Shown: positions 32,722 through 43,800 of the stretch, one piece after another
How positions within the stretch are numbered: position 1 is the stretch's first letter
Layout: each line of letters begins with the position of its first letter
DNA from: Ramazzottius varieornatus
Taxonomy: Eukaryota; Tardigrada; Eutardigrada; Parachela; Ramazzottiidae
Assembly (NCBI GenBank): GCA_001949185.1
Contig: BDGG01000013.1
Coordinates: 857,107-921,106 of the forward strand
Direction of reading: 5' to 3'
DNA length: 64,000 nucleotides
The notes under the pieces: model-generated
What the model was told of the DNA's origin: nothing
The model's database searches: none
What the model saw: the letters and a program-made list of their open reading frames with translations, nothing else
Program-made: the position numbers and the translations under genes

Positions 32722-34856
32722 CATTTTACGGTGTTCGAATTTCTCGTGAACGCCAAAATGAAAATCTAAGTGTTTCTTCAGTTTCTCCCACATTCATAGC
32801 TTTCGAAAGGACTAGGTCGTACCGGTTGTCTTGGCGAACCCGCTGTCTGCCCGCATTGGAAAGCGAACATGGATCGAACGGTGGATTAGAAGCCTTTCGT
32901 GTGCTCTGATGTCTTCACGACACCCTTCGTTCGCGTGGAGGAACTGGCCGTTTATGTAACAAGGACTCGACATTTTTTATCCGTAACATGGAAGTGGTAC
33001 GGACATAAGGTGAAACCCGCTAAAACGCCAGCGCAGACCGCAAAAAAACGAACAACTTTCGAAAGAAGATGTCACTACTTCGACAAAGAAAAACAGCAGG
33101 AAGGACTTTTTTCCACCGAGAAATTCCCGTTTCAGTGTCAGACGGATCCTGTCACTTCAAAACAACAGGCAGATAGTTACCAGATCATACTAAGCGCAAC
33201 ACTTCATCAGGACAACCCCTCAGCACCGATGACACTGATCTTCACCAATCTCTTTGCCGGATGAAGGTCTCTTGATATGCTCGACGGCTGCTTCCACCCT
33301 TCACCACTCCGTCCGATTTTCGAGTATCTGCGTCAGTTCTTCCCTTCCGCTACTAGTCTCCGATCAGCAGTCCTTGGCCTGCAGGAGAGAAACCAGGACC
33401 AGAGTAGGGAGCGGCGAGCAAGGGCTTGACGCACGGCCCCCCAGCTCGGTCGAGGCTGTGCCGCGAATTTAGGCAAAATCAAAAATCAAACCCAGATTGT
33501 GGATCGACTGGACGGTAGGCAAGCGTGATCTAGAAACAGGTCTGGATGCTGAAGCTTACCTACTTCTCCCTCAAGACCCTCTAGCAGCCTAGCAGGGACA
33601 GGAACGTCCAGAGGCCTTTCATCTGTAACAGAAAGAAACATTGTTCGTTAACAAGCCTCAGTGAGGCCAGTAGAATGGTATGGAGCGCTTGAATTCTCAC
33701 CGCTCGGTTCCGGTTCTGTCATCTTTGGCTGGTTTAATTATCTTTATGGCTGCTTTCTTTCTCTGCTCTGAACTCGACAGTCGGGAGAACATGCTCTGCA
33801 AGAAACAAGGCAGACGTCGACAGGTCAAGACAAAGCAGGCAAGAAGCGCTTGCACTCTTGAACTTATGCCCCATTCGTGCTTCCGCGTCGGCGACAGGAG
33901 TCAAAGGCGAGAAGTTTGCAATCAAGTAATGCGGCTGCCAACAGTTCGAAAATTTCTGACGCAGGCATGATGTTACAACTTTTTCGCTAAGTTTAGACTC
34001 TCAGCACCTTTCCGTAAAACTACCCGTCGTTCATACTCCGATGCGGCAGAAACGGAATGTCAGGTCAGGTCGTGTCATATGTTGTGGTGTCATGTCGTAG
34101 ACCACAACCTGTCGGAAGTGACCGACTGCCTTTGCTCTTTCAAGATTCCTTTCATGCTTTCTTTCTTTCGTCAGCCTTCTGATCCTCAAATTCAAGTTCG
34201 AAAATGTTGACCAAAGCTCAAATCCTTCGCATTGGAATAAAGTACTGGATGTATCGACGTTGCAAACTTCTGAGACTGGCCAAGGCATATACCACGATAG
34301 ATTCTATGCAAGAGATCCTGGGTGAGTACAGAAGGGGTTGTATTACAGGAAGATAGAGCACGCGCCAAAGTGAAAATCCGCCAGAAAAACATTTTCCGCA
34401 GGCTGCTCAACCTGATTCCCGTAGGTTGTGAAATATGGCACTGAACGAAAAAGTTAAGGCGAAAAACCGAGCGGAAAAAGTCAAGTAATGGACCGTTCGT
34501 ACTCAAGAACTTTTGTTGCAGCTGCAGAGCTTTCTCCGCTGGAGGTGCGAACGATGACGTCACCAAAAAACCGTTTTTACTGCTGTCTTCTGTCGCCGAC
34601 GCGTAGGCACGAATGGGGCATCAAAAAAATCCCAGCAGATAGTTTTACCTGACATCAGCTGTACCATCTGGGGCGATCCCCTCAGCTCGCAAAAGCAGTT
34701 TCTCCTGCTCTTCTGTACCATCGGTCTCCATTTCCAAGTTTTGTACTTCCGATTGTGGCAGGATAATTTGGAGAGAAGAGGGACAAACAAGAAGCAAACG
34801 AGAATAAGCGAAAAGCTGAGTCGTTGAAATTAAATTTCGGCAATGAATTTCCAAAT

Positions 34857-35267
34857 TCAGCCGGGCTGCAGCCTGACTTGGTCAAGCTGAGCCAGCAGCC
34901 GTGAAGTCATATCGCGATCAGCATGATAGCTCGATCGAATTTGTTGGCCAAAAGGCCGTGTCTCGAAGATACACGGTGTCGAGTAGACTGCGCACCGCAG
35001 GCACTGGCCAATGTTTTTCGTAGTATGGATGGTTTCTGTTTTCGCTTTCCAATGAGGGCTGACTTCTGATGTAGAAAACCAGCATGCAAACAAGTCGACA
35101 GCTTCTATTGATTTTACTCCCTTTTTCGACACAGATTTTCTCCTTGGGTTTTTAAATCCCGAATAAAATTGTGAAACAAGAACTGTCAAGCAAAGTGATA
35201 CAAAAATCACTCCTCCAGAAAGATATAGCTTGAATAGCCAACCGTGTACATTTCGGTTAGCTTCCAC
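34857..35267 (-). CDS. Putative single-pass membrane protein exon
   Basis: The frame is open for 137 codons and ends at TGA (34857). Residues 12-36 form one strong transmembrane helix (LYLSGGVIFVSLCLTVLVSQ) after a short N-terminus, followed by a basic stretch NPRRKSVSKKG and a Cys-containing lumenal or extracellular part. This is the topology of a type II membrane protein. No ATG opens the frame; the first codon available is GTG after a possible TATGTAG acceptor at 35291, so an upstream exon is likely. Further exons may lie at 34830-34640, whose frame reads NLEMETDGTEEQEKLLL before a GTAAAA donor. I do not recognise the family. Confidence 0.35.
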   Translation of the reverse strand: MEANRNVHGWLFKLYLSGGVIFVSLCLTVLVSQFYSGFKNPRRKSVSKKGVKSIEAVDLFACWFSTSEVSPHWKAKTETIHTTKNIGQCLRCAVYSTPCIFETRPFGQQIRSSYHADRDMTSRLLAQLDQVRLQPG

Positions 35268-37528
35268 GCGCCTTTGCTTGCTACATATTTACAGAAGCTG
35301 CGTACTGTAGCCTTCCTGTATTAGAGTGCTTTTGAACTTTTTCCTCCCTGTGCTCAGGTCCGGTCATTTTTTCGCTTGAAAGTCTTAGTTTTGGCGTGGA
35401 GTTACGGACTCATGGTTGCTCCACTTCTTGGTGTTGCACATCGACCTGAATCCGAGTTCTGTCCGTAAGTTAATTATTTCAGGCGCATTTGTTCTGCAGG
35501 ATGTTTGATCAATTCTTTGGAGTTTTTGAAGCAACCTGTGGTTTGTATACAACCGGAGTTTTGCCGGTTATTTTTGGTTAATTTGAAGGTCATGTTCGGA
35601 ACCTTCAGTTTTACAAACTCGACCTTTGGCCGTTCTGAATGGGCAGCTTTCCCAGGTACTATCGTTCCTTCCTGCTATGCGCGAACAGTATCACTATCTC
35701 CTTGGCAGGAGCATCCAGGTTCAAGCCAAACACATAGTCTCGCTACCATATCTTAAGGTCAGTCTTCATTCAGCTCAAGGCCAAGTTGCGAGATGAGTTC
35801 CCAAGAAAGAAAGAGTACCTAATAAAGTAATGACCGAAGTGTGTTCCGTACTTCCGTTTGGGGCGGACGGGTTCCCAGAGTGCACTTTTCTCAACCGGCG
35901 CATACGTGGTCGAGCGCATGCTGTGCGCCCGTACATAGGTGGCTGATGAACGCGCAGAATTTTGGACTTAAAGTGTTCAGACGATTAAATTTCATCCTTA
36001 GTTGACTGATCTCGTCAGCACTGGCCACTGTCAACCTTCCTCATCTCTCCTCGCTCTTTCCCAAAATCTTTCAAACGTTGTCAAACTTCGAAGAAGTCTG
36101 GGGGAACAACCCATTGACAGAAACGCAGACTTTGCTGCGCTGGATGCTGTTCTCTTGTTGCGGGATTCTACGTCTTTCGGATGTTGCTGGCTGCACCCGG
36201 CGGTAAGCAAAGCTCGATTAACTTTTTGAGCTGTCCGCTGGGCGCTGACGCCAACTAGGGATACCCAAGAAGATTTCGTTGTCAGACCTCAGCCAAGAGG
36301 ATGTTTAGCATTTAGTTGCTGTTTGAGCACCTGTTTATTCGAACAGACTGAAAGCAGGGAACGAAAGCCTTCCCTTCCGATAGTTTTTGTTTCCAAACGC
36401 ACCAAAGAAGCATGGGATTGTTCTTTAGCTGTTTGAATCTGTTGCGAACACAGGATATCAATCTTCCCGCGAAAGTCCAACGCTCCATACTGCAGTGGAC
36501 ATCGAAAGCTAAATTGATGCGTAACTGAATGTTTTAGTCTTCAGGTGGGCAGCTGACATCAGGACGAAGCCACCATCCAGCTGAACGAGACAGGATCAGG
36601 CGAGAGCGGCGGAAAGAGCTGTGGTTCTGGGAAGGGTGGCCGGAAGTCTAGGCTAAACGGGATAACTGAGTAGGCGTGAAAATGAACATAAGACAACTTA
36701 TGATGTGTTTCCAATTGACGCGACTGACTGTCAGACTGTCATGTCGGACCACCATCTGACATGACAGCAGTGTTGAACAAGTACTACCTGGAAGTACAGG
36801 TACTGGTGGCTGAGGCTTAGGTACTGGAAAAGTATTACCTAGGTATCACCGGTCCGATACTTAGGCCTGAGCTATGGGTACCTGTACTTTACCTGAAAAG
36901 TAATACCGACACTTTGTTACCACACCCGGCCACCGACTTGGTCCGATCTTTCGACCAAAGACCGAACCAAGTCGGTCGTGTCGATCATCACTCCGGGTGG
37001 ACCCAATCATCAATCCGAGTCCATCCCGACCATCAATCAGGGTGAGCCGGATTATCAGAAATCAATGAAGGTCAATCGAAGAATCAACTAAACAAGAATT
37101 CAAACGTCAGCAACAAAAAAGTTCAGGCAATCAATCGAAGAAGAAATTCAACGCCCATTCGATCAATCAAGCATTCAAATGCAGGTTTTGATTGATTAAT
37201 TGGCTGGACCAAAACACACATGTGCTGTGCACACACGTGCAATTTGGTAGACTCGTAGTACATATTGCTACTAACACCCAGGATCCCCTAGTGCGGTGTA
37301 CACCGAGCCTATGATTTTCTTTTCTTGGGTTCTGGTTGCAGACGCAGTGAGAGTTATGGTTACCTGGTCTGGGCCATCTGGTGGTCTCATACGACCAGGC
37401 GGTCCGATTGATTCGCTGCAAGGTCAGACAAGGACGAGAACCTTTTTTGCAACGGTACTAAAACAGCAAATATGCTTTGTTAGTTAAGTTCTCCAGGTCT
37501 TCTTACACTAGGTTGATCGCAAAGCACT

Positions 37529-37596
37529 CGCCCAGAATCACTATGGTTCGCTGCGTTGCCCAGATTCGCCCAGAATCACTATGGTTCGCTGCGTTG
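37529..37596. repeat. 38-bp tandem duplication over a start codon
   Basis: CGCCCAGAATCACTATGGTT followed by CGCTGCGTTG occurs at 37529 and again at 37567, offset 38 bp. Both copies contain the same ATG (37543 and 37581), but 38 is not a multiple of three, so only the second is in frame with the downstream ORF. Confidence 0.85.
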
Positions 37597-37982
37597 TCTT
37601 ACTTTTTGTGGCTTTTTCTGCTCAGCTGGTGGGCAGTGTTCCGGTTGTCCCAAGGCAGAACAGGCTGGAGGAAGTGGGTCAGCCCATCATGCAGCCGGAA
37701 GATCTCTTTGAGGGAGACATGATGGGCATCGACTTGGAACTTCTTAAGACGCCTGAAGGAATGGTGACTTCCTACTTATTCTCTCAGAATCTCTCTGGCA
37801 ACCCTACAAAGCGCGTCGTTTCCGATTTCGCACGACTTTCATTTATTGACGTCCGTGAAATTTTTCGCAGGCCGAATTACGTAAAGTTCGTAAAGGCTGA
37901 TGTTCTGCCAGAACCAACTTACATGCTGGCAGACTACGTTCCAGCTGGAGATGATCCATTCGAGTTCGACATTTCAGAGTAA
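37581..37982 (+). pseudogene. Astacin-like prodomain with signal peptide
   Basis: This 133-codon frame starts with a signal peptide (MVRCVVLLFVAFSAQLVGS) and contains DLFEGDMMG, which fits the FxGD aspartate switch of astacin (M12A) prodomains. It ends at TAA without an obvious donor. An astacin catalytic exon fragment lies 580 bp downstream on the same strand, so the two are probably parts of one broken astacin gene. As it stands the frame could still express a small secreted propeptide-like protein. Confidence 0.5.
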
Positions 37983-38051
37983 AATTGTCCTTACCGTTTG
38001 GCTGTCATTGATTGTTGATAAAGCAGTAAAGCATCTGTAATTTCCGGTCGG

Positions 38052-38106
38052 ACATCATTTACTGTGCACGTGGTCAAGTGCGCGACAATTTGGTAGCACT
38101 ACAGTA
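38052..38106. repeat. Solo arm of the family-4 foldback
   Basis: GTGCGCGACAATTTGGTAGC followed by ACTACAGTA matches the right arm of the element at 50862-51019. The preceding CATCATTTACTGTGCACGTG matches the inner left part in inverted order. Only one arm is present, lying between the two astacin pieces. Confidence 0.6.
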
Positions 38107-38562
38107 ATACCGCGTGGAGACACTATTGCTTTCAGAACGTAACCCTAGCACACACAATAAAGCAATCAAGTCTGGAAACGAGTCGGGAAGATTTTCCGAC
38201 ACTGTGCATACACCGAAGAATGTCAAATTAATGTCCTATAAATACCCTATCTACCACTCGAAAGGGAATGTTTGACAAAAATTCGACTACACATCCGTAA
38301 ATCGGACGCTTCTCCTTCATTTTCCACGGAGAAAAAGCTTGCTGTGGATCATATCTCTCCGTAGTACGCCCGACACCCTTTCTGCTCGATTTAGCGACCA
38401 CCTGGTCAAAGCTGCCGGATCAAGCCAAATCATGCCACTGAAGCAGTGAGGGGTTCGGGCATGCTTTCGCAGGCCAGTGAGGGTCACAAGTCGTGTGTAG
38501 TTCCCTGAGCAATCAGTAAAGAACTACCGATTCTAACTAGCTACAATTTTGCTCTTTTTACA

Positions 38563-38703
38563 GGTTGCCTCTATAACGGAATTGTTGTCCACGAGCTTTT
38601 GCACGCTGTTGGCTTTCTTCATGAACCGTCGCGCACTGATCGTGACATCTACGTTGACATAAACTGGAACAACATCAAAAAAAGCAAGACGACGTTGCCA
38701 TGA
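38563..38703 (+). pseudogene. Astacin metalloprotease catalytic exon fragment
   Basis: After a TTTTTACAG acceptor the frame reads [18 protein letters not shown], then [20 protein letters not shown]. This contains the astacin zinc signature HExxHxxGFxHE with the following RxDRD. It then runs into TGA at 38701. The Met-turn, the fifth ligand and the rest of the 200-residue domain are absent, so no active protease can be made. This is probably the remnant of the gene whose prodomain is at 37581. Confidence 0.8.
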
Positions 38704-39247
38704 AAAGTCGCCGCATTTAAAATAGGAGGAGTTGTGCACGCGCTGGGTATAAGTGCAGCTAATGACTTGCCCGTGCACACGTTGAGTCATTAAACTGAGC
38801 TGTGACTCATATAGCCCGTACCACTCAAGCGTCTCCTCGATCGAGTCGCGCATCCTGTTGGCTTACGGTTCCTTTTATTGCGCCACTGCACCATTACTCA
38901 CTGCTCTAGTGAACTCGCGCACCGAGAAGGCTTGAGCAGTCTTCAAAGTCTAAAACATTCACCCGTTAACCTGCGTAGGGCCTCCCGATTCAATTCGACA
39001 TTGCTGTAAGGGGACCGTTTTAATTACGAAAAGGGTTATATGTGTGAGAAGAAACTAACCTCGTAAATATTCCGCCATCAATAGCACTTCACAGGTGAAA
39101 CCAGCTTATTTTATAGCAAAATAACGAAAAAAATCCGACTCTGGTGATATGACAAATTCAAAGATTTTCGAACTGTAGACAATATACGCGGATGAACTAA
39201 AACGGAAAGGCAACAATTTTTCGGTGGTACAACAGAACAAAAGCTAG

Positions 39248-39822
39248 TTAGGAAGAAAATCGACCTTTAGGCTTCCTGAAATTCGGCGGCAGCTTGGCCT
39301 TTCCTCCCTTCTTGCGGTCTCCACTACCAGCCGAGGCTTTCTCACCCTTGTCCTGAGCCATGGCCGAGTCTCCAGTCTTCTTGGGTAGAAGCGTACGTGC
39401 GATGTAGGTCAAGACACCACTTTGAGCGATGGTCACTCCATATACAAGCTTGTTCAACTGCAAGTTGAACAAGGGTAAATATTAGAACAAATCCGGTCAA
39501 CCGTTAGACCGGGTATATGTTGATTGAACTGAAACTAGCCTACCTCTTCGTCGTTCCGGATGGCGAGCTGCAAATGACGGGGAATGATGCGAGACTTCTT
39601 GTTGTCGCGAGCAGCGTTTCCAGCCAACTCCAGGACTTCGGCAGCGAGGTACTCAAGGACAGCAGCCAGGTAGACGGGAGCACCAGCAGCAACCTGTTCA
39701 GCGTAGTTTCTTTTGCGGAGCGTTCTGGATCGATCAACGGGCAACTGCAGTCCAGCGCGGCTGGATCGGGACTTGCCTTCTCCGCGTCCACTCAGGATGA
39801 ACAGCGAAATAAGATCGCACAC
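39248..39822 (-). CDS. Intron-containing divergent histone H2A
   Basis: The exons are complement(39248..39457, 39544..39822); the intron of 86 nt is in phase 0. The histone fold is plain: [20 protein letters not shown], then [55 protein letters not shown]. Departures from canonical H2A are many: GR(V/I)HRLLRKG has become [16 protein letters not shown] has become SGVLTYI, and the tail is a 40-residue Lys/Gly-rich extension ending in [10 protein letters not shown], with no SQ(E/D) phosphorylation motif. The first listed exon begins after a TTTTAG acceptor and has no ATG before SGRGEGK, so the start must lie in an undetected 5' exon or has been lost. An intron in an H2A points to a replacement-type variant. 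It could also be a decaying copy. Confidence 0.75.
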
Positions 39823-40421
39823 CTAAAAGAAAAGAGCAGCAGCAACCGCGAAGAGGACAAAATTCCAAAAATTTTGAAACTAAATTTTTCATCCGCCGTT
39901 GGCAAGCTGTATGGCACAAACCTCCACGTCACCATGCCGTACATAGGTGAAGTCAGCTGAATCATATCAGACACTGCGAACAAGTTGGTGATTTATTGAT
40001 TGGTTGTTGTGATCGAGAATAATACATTTTTTCATAGCGTGGGGCGACCGGCATCCGCTAAGTCCAAAGACTCACCCAGTCCTCGGCGCGTGCAGCCGCC
40101 AGTCGGAGAGGACCATGCCGCCGGTGCACCCTTTACACAATATTTCTATATTAAATTTAAATTCACTACCTACAGCACCGGCGCCCGGGTGGGACCAGAG
40201 AACTCTTGCACTTTGTTCGGATCAGAGTGCATAAGTTTTCCAGATCCACCCGAAAGGTAAGGCTTTCGCCCCTCCTTTCCTAGAGCTCAGCTTTCGCTGA
40301 ACCCTTGATTGTTCTTTCTGTGGGGCAGGGCTTTCGCCCATCCCTTTTGCAATGTTCAACTTTCTTTGAATTTCATTCCTTCTGTGGGGGCCTATGATTT
40401 GATAAGTCTGTTTGCAGTAGT

Positions 40422-41887
40422 CTAAAATAGGATAAAAAAGTCAGTACACTCTTTAAATATAAAACGCCTGATCACATCGTTAGAGGACCTGTCTCTAACA
40501 TTAAAGCAAAACGACATTAAACACGCTATGTTCTTCTCAGTCAGCTGACCTCGCCTCGGTCCAAGAAACGTATTCATATAGCTGAAACCTCTTTCTACCT
40601 CAACTGAATTAACGGTTAACCAGATGTTGAGTAACGCCACCTTTGAGAGGTTCGGAAATTCCACCGTCATTTCCTTCCAGTAACCACCTAAGTCGACGAT
40701 CTCTGGCTTGTGATGTTTCGGGTGCTCTTTAATCATCCTGATGTAATCTGCCCACTCATCTGATGTCACTTCTTTCACACATTTCAAATGACCTTTCCAA
40801 CGTTCTATATCTGTATGACTGAGGCCTGAAAGCTTGTTCCTGAAGGCGATCGGACTAAAAATCTGAACGGCTTCAAGGAAGCTGGCACCAGGGTGGCGAA
40901 ACATTGGATCCGTGCTTGTGAGATTCGAAAGTCTCTTCGAAGCCTTCATCAGCGCTGTTCTGAACTCTGCAAAGTCTTTGTGGACATTGTTCCACATATG
41001 TGCAAAACAAGTCATGTAGGTCGCGTTGGGAATGACTTTCCTCAAGTACAGATTGAAGGCCCTTCTGTTAGCTGAATGTCCATCGCAGACGAATTCAACG
41101 CAGTTGCTGGGTTCGAACTTATAGAAAGCCATGACGTACTTCATGAGACGAGCTATGTAATTCCCATCAATGGACTGTGTTTGAAAATCAAGATCGATGA
41201 GCATTCCCCTGGCTGACCCTTCTAAGATGATGACGGTGGACATGCAGTGCTTATGGGCAACCTTGGAAGCATCTACAGACAAAGTGAACTTATGCCTGAA
41301 AACAAACATAAGTAAGGGGCCGCCAAGATGCAACCATCACGGTTACCTTTGAACAAAACTCTTCGGCGTTCTATCTCTCCCTGGGCAAGCTTTGGTATAT
41401 AATTTTTTCGTATAGTTTTGGCTTTCGGTATGCAGCCGCCACCTTCCATAAACGTGTGTAGGAAGTCTTGAAAATTGTTGCTGATCTCGAAAGCGTGACC
41501 AGTTTTCGCAAGAGAACGAACCCAGCTTTCGATGATGGTTTGATTGGCCTTCTTTGGACGCATGGACCGCAAGGGCTCAACCGGATTTTTCTGTCGCTGT
41601 GCTACCATTGTCTGATGTTTCTTGGAAGCCTGGTGTCGAAGTATGGTCGCTGGAGATCTGAGAAGCACGAACATATTGCAATGCTCACAGAAAGCCTTTG
41701 ATTTAGCTGGTGCTGATCGCTCAGGAGACTCCTCTTTCTGCGTTGAGATGTAGTTCGCGACATTCGCGTCATGTTTGGATGTTTTACAATGCCTCGTGAC
41801 GGCGTAAGGCTGGAAGTATTCCGTTACTTTGATCGTCTTTCCGCATGGCTTGCAGAACAAGTTCTGCTTACGCGGCGTCATATCCAA
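40422..41887 (-). mobile_element. hAT-like transposase with N-terminal zinc fingers
   Basis: Residues 10-40 and 65-95 of the first part form two C2H2-type fingers (FCKPCGKTI...HCKTSKH and FCEHCNMFV...RHQASKKH). The second part has the RNase-H-like block SVDASKVAHKHCMSTVII, CDGHSANRRAFNLYLRKV and FAHMWNNVHKDF. The hAT C-terminal dimerisation motif NSVEVERGFSYMNTFLGPRR and KNIACLMSFCFN follow. The two parts lie in different frames, overlapping at 41273-41333; neither the GTAACC donor nor the TTTTCAG acceptor gives a clean phase. The copy is therefore either spliced in an unobvious way or frameshifted. Its right (5') flank holds the SGNH gene on the same strand. Terminal repeats were not identified. 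Confidence 0.75.
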
Positions 41888-42041
41888 TAAAACTCTGCAG
41901 GGATAATTTTCAAGGTACTCACGAGCTTTGCTTCTAGGCTCCTTTTGAGGCGTATTGTGAGGATCTGATGGCGAGCCCGTGATATCAGTTAATGCGCAAA
42001 TCTAAAACAATATATTTGTCGGAAGAGACTGTGGGTAGTTT

Positions 42042-42236
42042 TCAAGACCTTACTGTTCGAGGTTCCCAGCAGAAATGAGTAATAGTTTCGTCACAGTTCA
42101 CACACTGGTATGTGCAAGGAGTTGGGTGGCTGGAACTGGTTGCTGAGATCTTCCTTTTCTTAGGCTGCAAAACATTCGTGACTGTATGTAACAATACTGA
42201 GTCACCAACCATCCGCACATACTGTCCGCCGTACAT
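42042..42236 (-). CDS. Short Cys-containing ORF between transposase and SGNH gene
   Basis: A 64-codon frame whose end reads CTYQCVNCDETITHFCWEPR, a CxxC...C pattern that could be a small zinc-binding knot. It follows the SGNH stop codon by three bases and may be a further exon or a vestige of the same element. Not recognised. Confidence 0.25.
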   Translation of the reverse strand: MYGGQYVRMVGDSVLLHTVTNVLQPKKRKISATSSSHPTPCTYQCVNCDETITHFCWEPRTVRS

Positions 42237-42238
42237 TA

Positions 42239-43121
42239 TTAATTATGGTTGCGCTTAAAAGAAGCGTAAACAACATCGCGGACCATATGAGCAAACAGAA
42301 TCTTAGGCTTCTGCTCCAAAGGCCCGTTTCTCACTTGTTGAAGATGGACACCATCCATACCGGGCTGGAGCCCGGTAAGAATGAATTCACCCCCGAAACT
42401 CTCAATTAAGTCTCGCAAATGAACATTGTACCGAGCGACAATGTGGTTGATCCGATCCGCCTTGTAACTGCTACCGACTGGCCCATACGCTGCGGTAACG
42501 GGGAAGATATCCGTGGCGAAAAGAGAGTTAAACTTGTGGCGATACTCCACAAGGAAGTCTCTTAGAGGTCTCATCATGAAGGTCAAATGGCGCTCCCACT
42601 CCTGATTTGTGAGGTGGAAGTGAGATGGATGGTTGTAGTGTTCGATAATATCATTTATGCCGAAAATGAAGATAACCGCCCGCTGGCCTACTCCCATGTC
42701 CAGGTATCTTTTTGTGAGGAAAATGGTTTCGTATGAGCCGCCTCCCGACCAACTGCTAACGAACACCGTGGACCCATCAATGCGGTTCATCTTGTATATT
42801 GATGGGCGCGCACGGGAGTCCCCAATTGCTAAAATCTGGTCCCCCGAAGTCCCATGCTCGGCTCATTTTACGGTCTTGGTCTAACCTTTCACCGTGACTT
42901 CTTGAAGAATGGGGTCAGCTTCATACTGGTCTACATAGGGAAGCGTCTTGTAGACCGTATGAGCAACCACATAATATTCCCCCATCCAATGACCTAACAT
43001 TGGGATATTGTCGGCCGGAAGACCAAAGGGCGGAAGGATGGTTTGATGATTCTGCAATTTCATTAGAATTACGTTCTTCAGTAGCCCTTTGGAGCACCCG
43101 AAATACAAGATACGGGCACGT
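42239..43121 (-). CDS. SGNH/GDSL-type hydrolase domain protein (5' partial)
   Basis: The model is complement(join(42239..42835,42893..43121)), about 275 codons, 57-nt intron in phase 0. All SGNH blocks are visible: block I ILAIGDSRARPS (nucleophile Ser), block II SSWSGGGSY (oxyanion Gly), block III IFGINDIIEHY (oxyanion Asn) and block V MDGVHL (Asp-x-x-His). The enzyme should be a catalytically competent esterase, lipase or acyl-hydrolase. The N-terminal exon (YFGCSKGLL..., VYKTLPYVDQYEADPIL) begins after a CAGCAG acceptor, so the true start lies upstream and was not found. It stands 350 bp from the hAT transposase on the same strand. SGNH domains also occur in some transposable elements, so it may be cargo or part of an element and not a host gene. 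Confidence 0.65.
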
Positions 43122-43443
43122 CTGCTGAACTTTTGGCTATTGGGAATTTGTCAAAAATTTGCGGCGGATTAAAGTTTTAAATATGTTCCGTTGGCTGACA
43201 CGACGAATTCCGACCGCCGACTTGGTGTATGGCCAAAAGTTTCACAGCATTAAGCGCCCCCGACAACATTACCATTACTTACTGCAGGTGGAGTAGGCAT
43301 CATAAAATGATCACTGTAGAAAGACACAATAAATAGTTTTTTCCCGACTGTTTACTCGTGTCTGTTATGGTAGACCAGGTGGTGAAGGGCATGACATGAT
43401 ACAACTTATGCCAAGCTTGGTTCGTCAATTGCTACTTTTTTTT

Positions 43444-43800
43444 CTATTTGGATGTTGATACTGACGTCACGCTCTGTACCGTATGACCTACCACGACAGG
43501 AGAAACAAATAGAGTTGCATATTGCCAAGGCTTCCGAGGATATTTGATCGTACTGGTCCAAGACTCCTCGATTGTCTCTGCAAAAGAAACATATGGGATG
43601 AATATTGCAAAGAACCCGAATGTGGAAGCTAGGCGAACAAACTGGACAAGATTTTTTTCCCAAGTGACGCATGTATTCAATATTATTACTGCCCGGAAGC
43701 GTGCGCCAAATGGGAAAACGATTTTGTTCCTTCCAACCCAAAATGACCCAAAATGACTTACAAACTGGCAGGGACTAAATGATCTCCCCCTTTCGAGCTT
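43444..43800 (-). CDS. Unrecognised ORF with two hydrophobic segments
   Basis: The frame reads FPFGARFRAVIILNTCVTWE, then LASTFGFFAIFIPYVSFA (helix 1), IKYPRKPWQYATLFVSPVVV (helix 2) and a Ser/Thr/Lys end with stop at 43444. A small two-helix membrane protein, for example mitochondrial, would fit, but no family is recognised and no splice context supports it. Confidence 0.25.
   Translation of the reverse strand, partial: KLERGRSFSPCQFVSHFGSFWVGRNKIVFPFGARFRAVIILNTCVTWEKNLVQFVRLASTFGFFAIFIPYVSFAETIEESWTSTIKYPRKPWQYATLFVSPVVVGHTVQSVTSVSTSK

Larger units (their letters stand above)
32146..37540. other. Long stretch without a firm gene
   Basis: Apart from the two elements at 32238-32423 and 32561-32721 and the tentative membrane protein at 34857-35267, I see no supported gene. 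The plus-strand frame 32899-33264 is hydrophilic and unrecognised. A minus-strand exon-like piece lies at about 33626-33556 (DERPLDVPVPARLLEGLEGEV, then GTAAGC). Around 36736-36769 there is a hairpin CTGTCATGTCGGA...TCTGACATGACAG, and 36930-37080 is rich in ATCAATC/GGTC direct and inverted repeats. Confidence 0.35.

Noticed and set aside
37296-37487. Short plus-strand ORF with a hydrophobic stretch
   Set aside because: No family resemblance and no splice signals in phase; length is compatible with chance.
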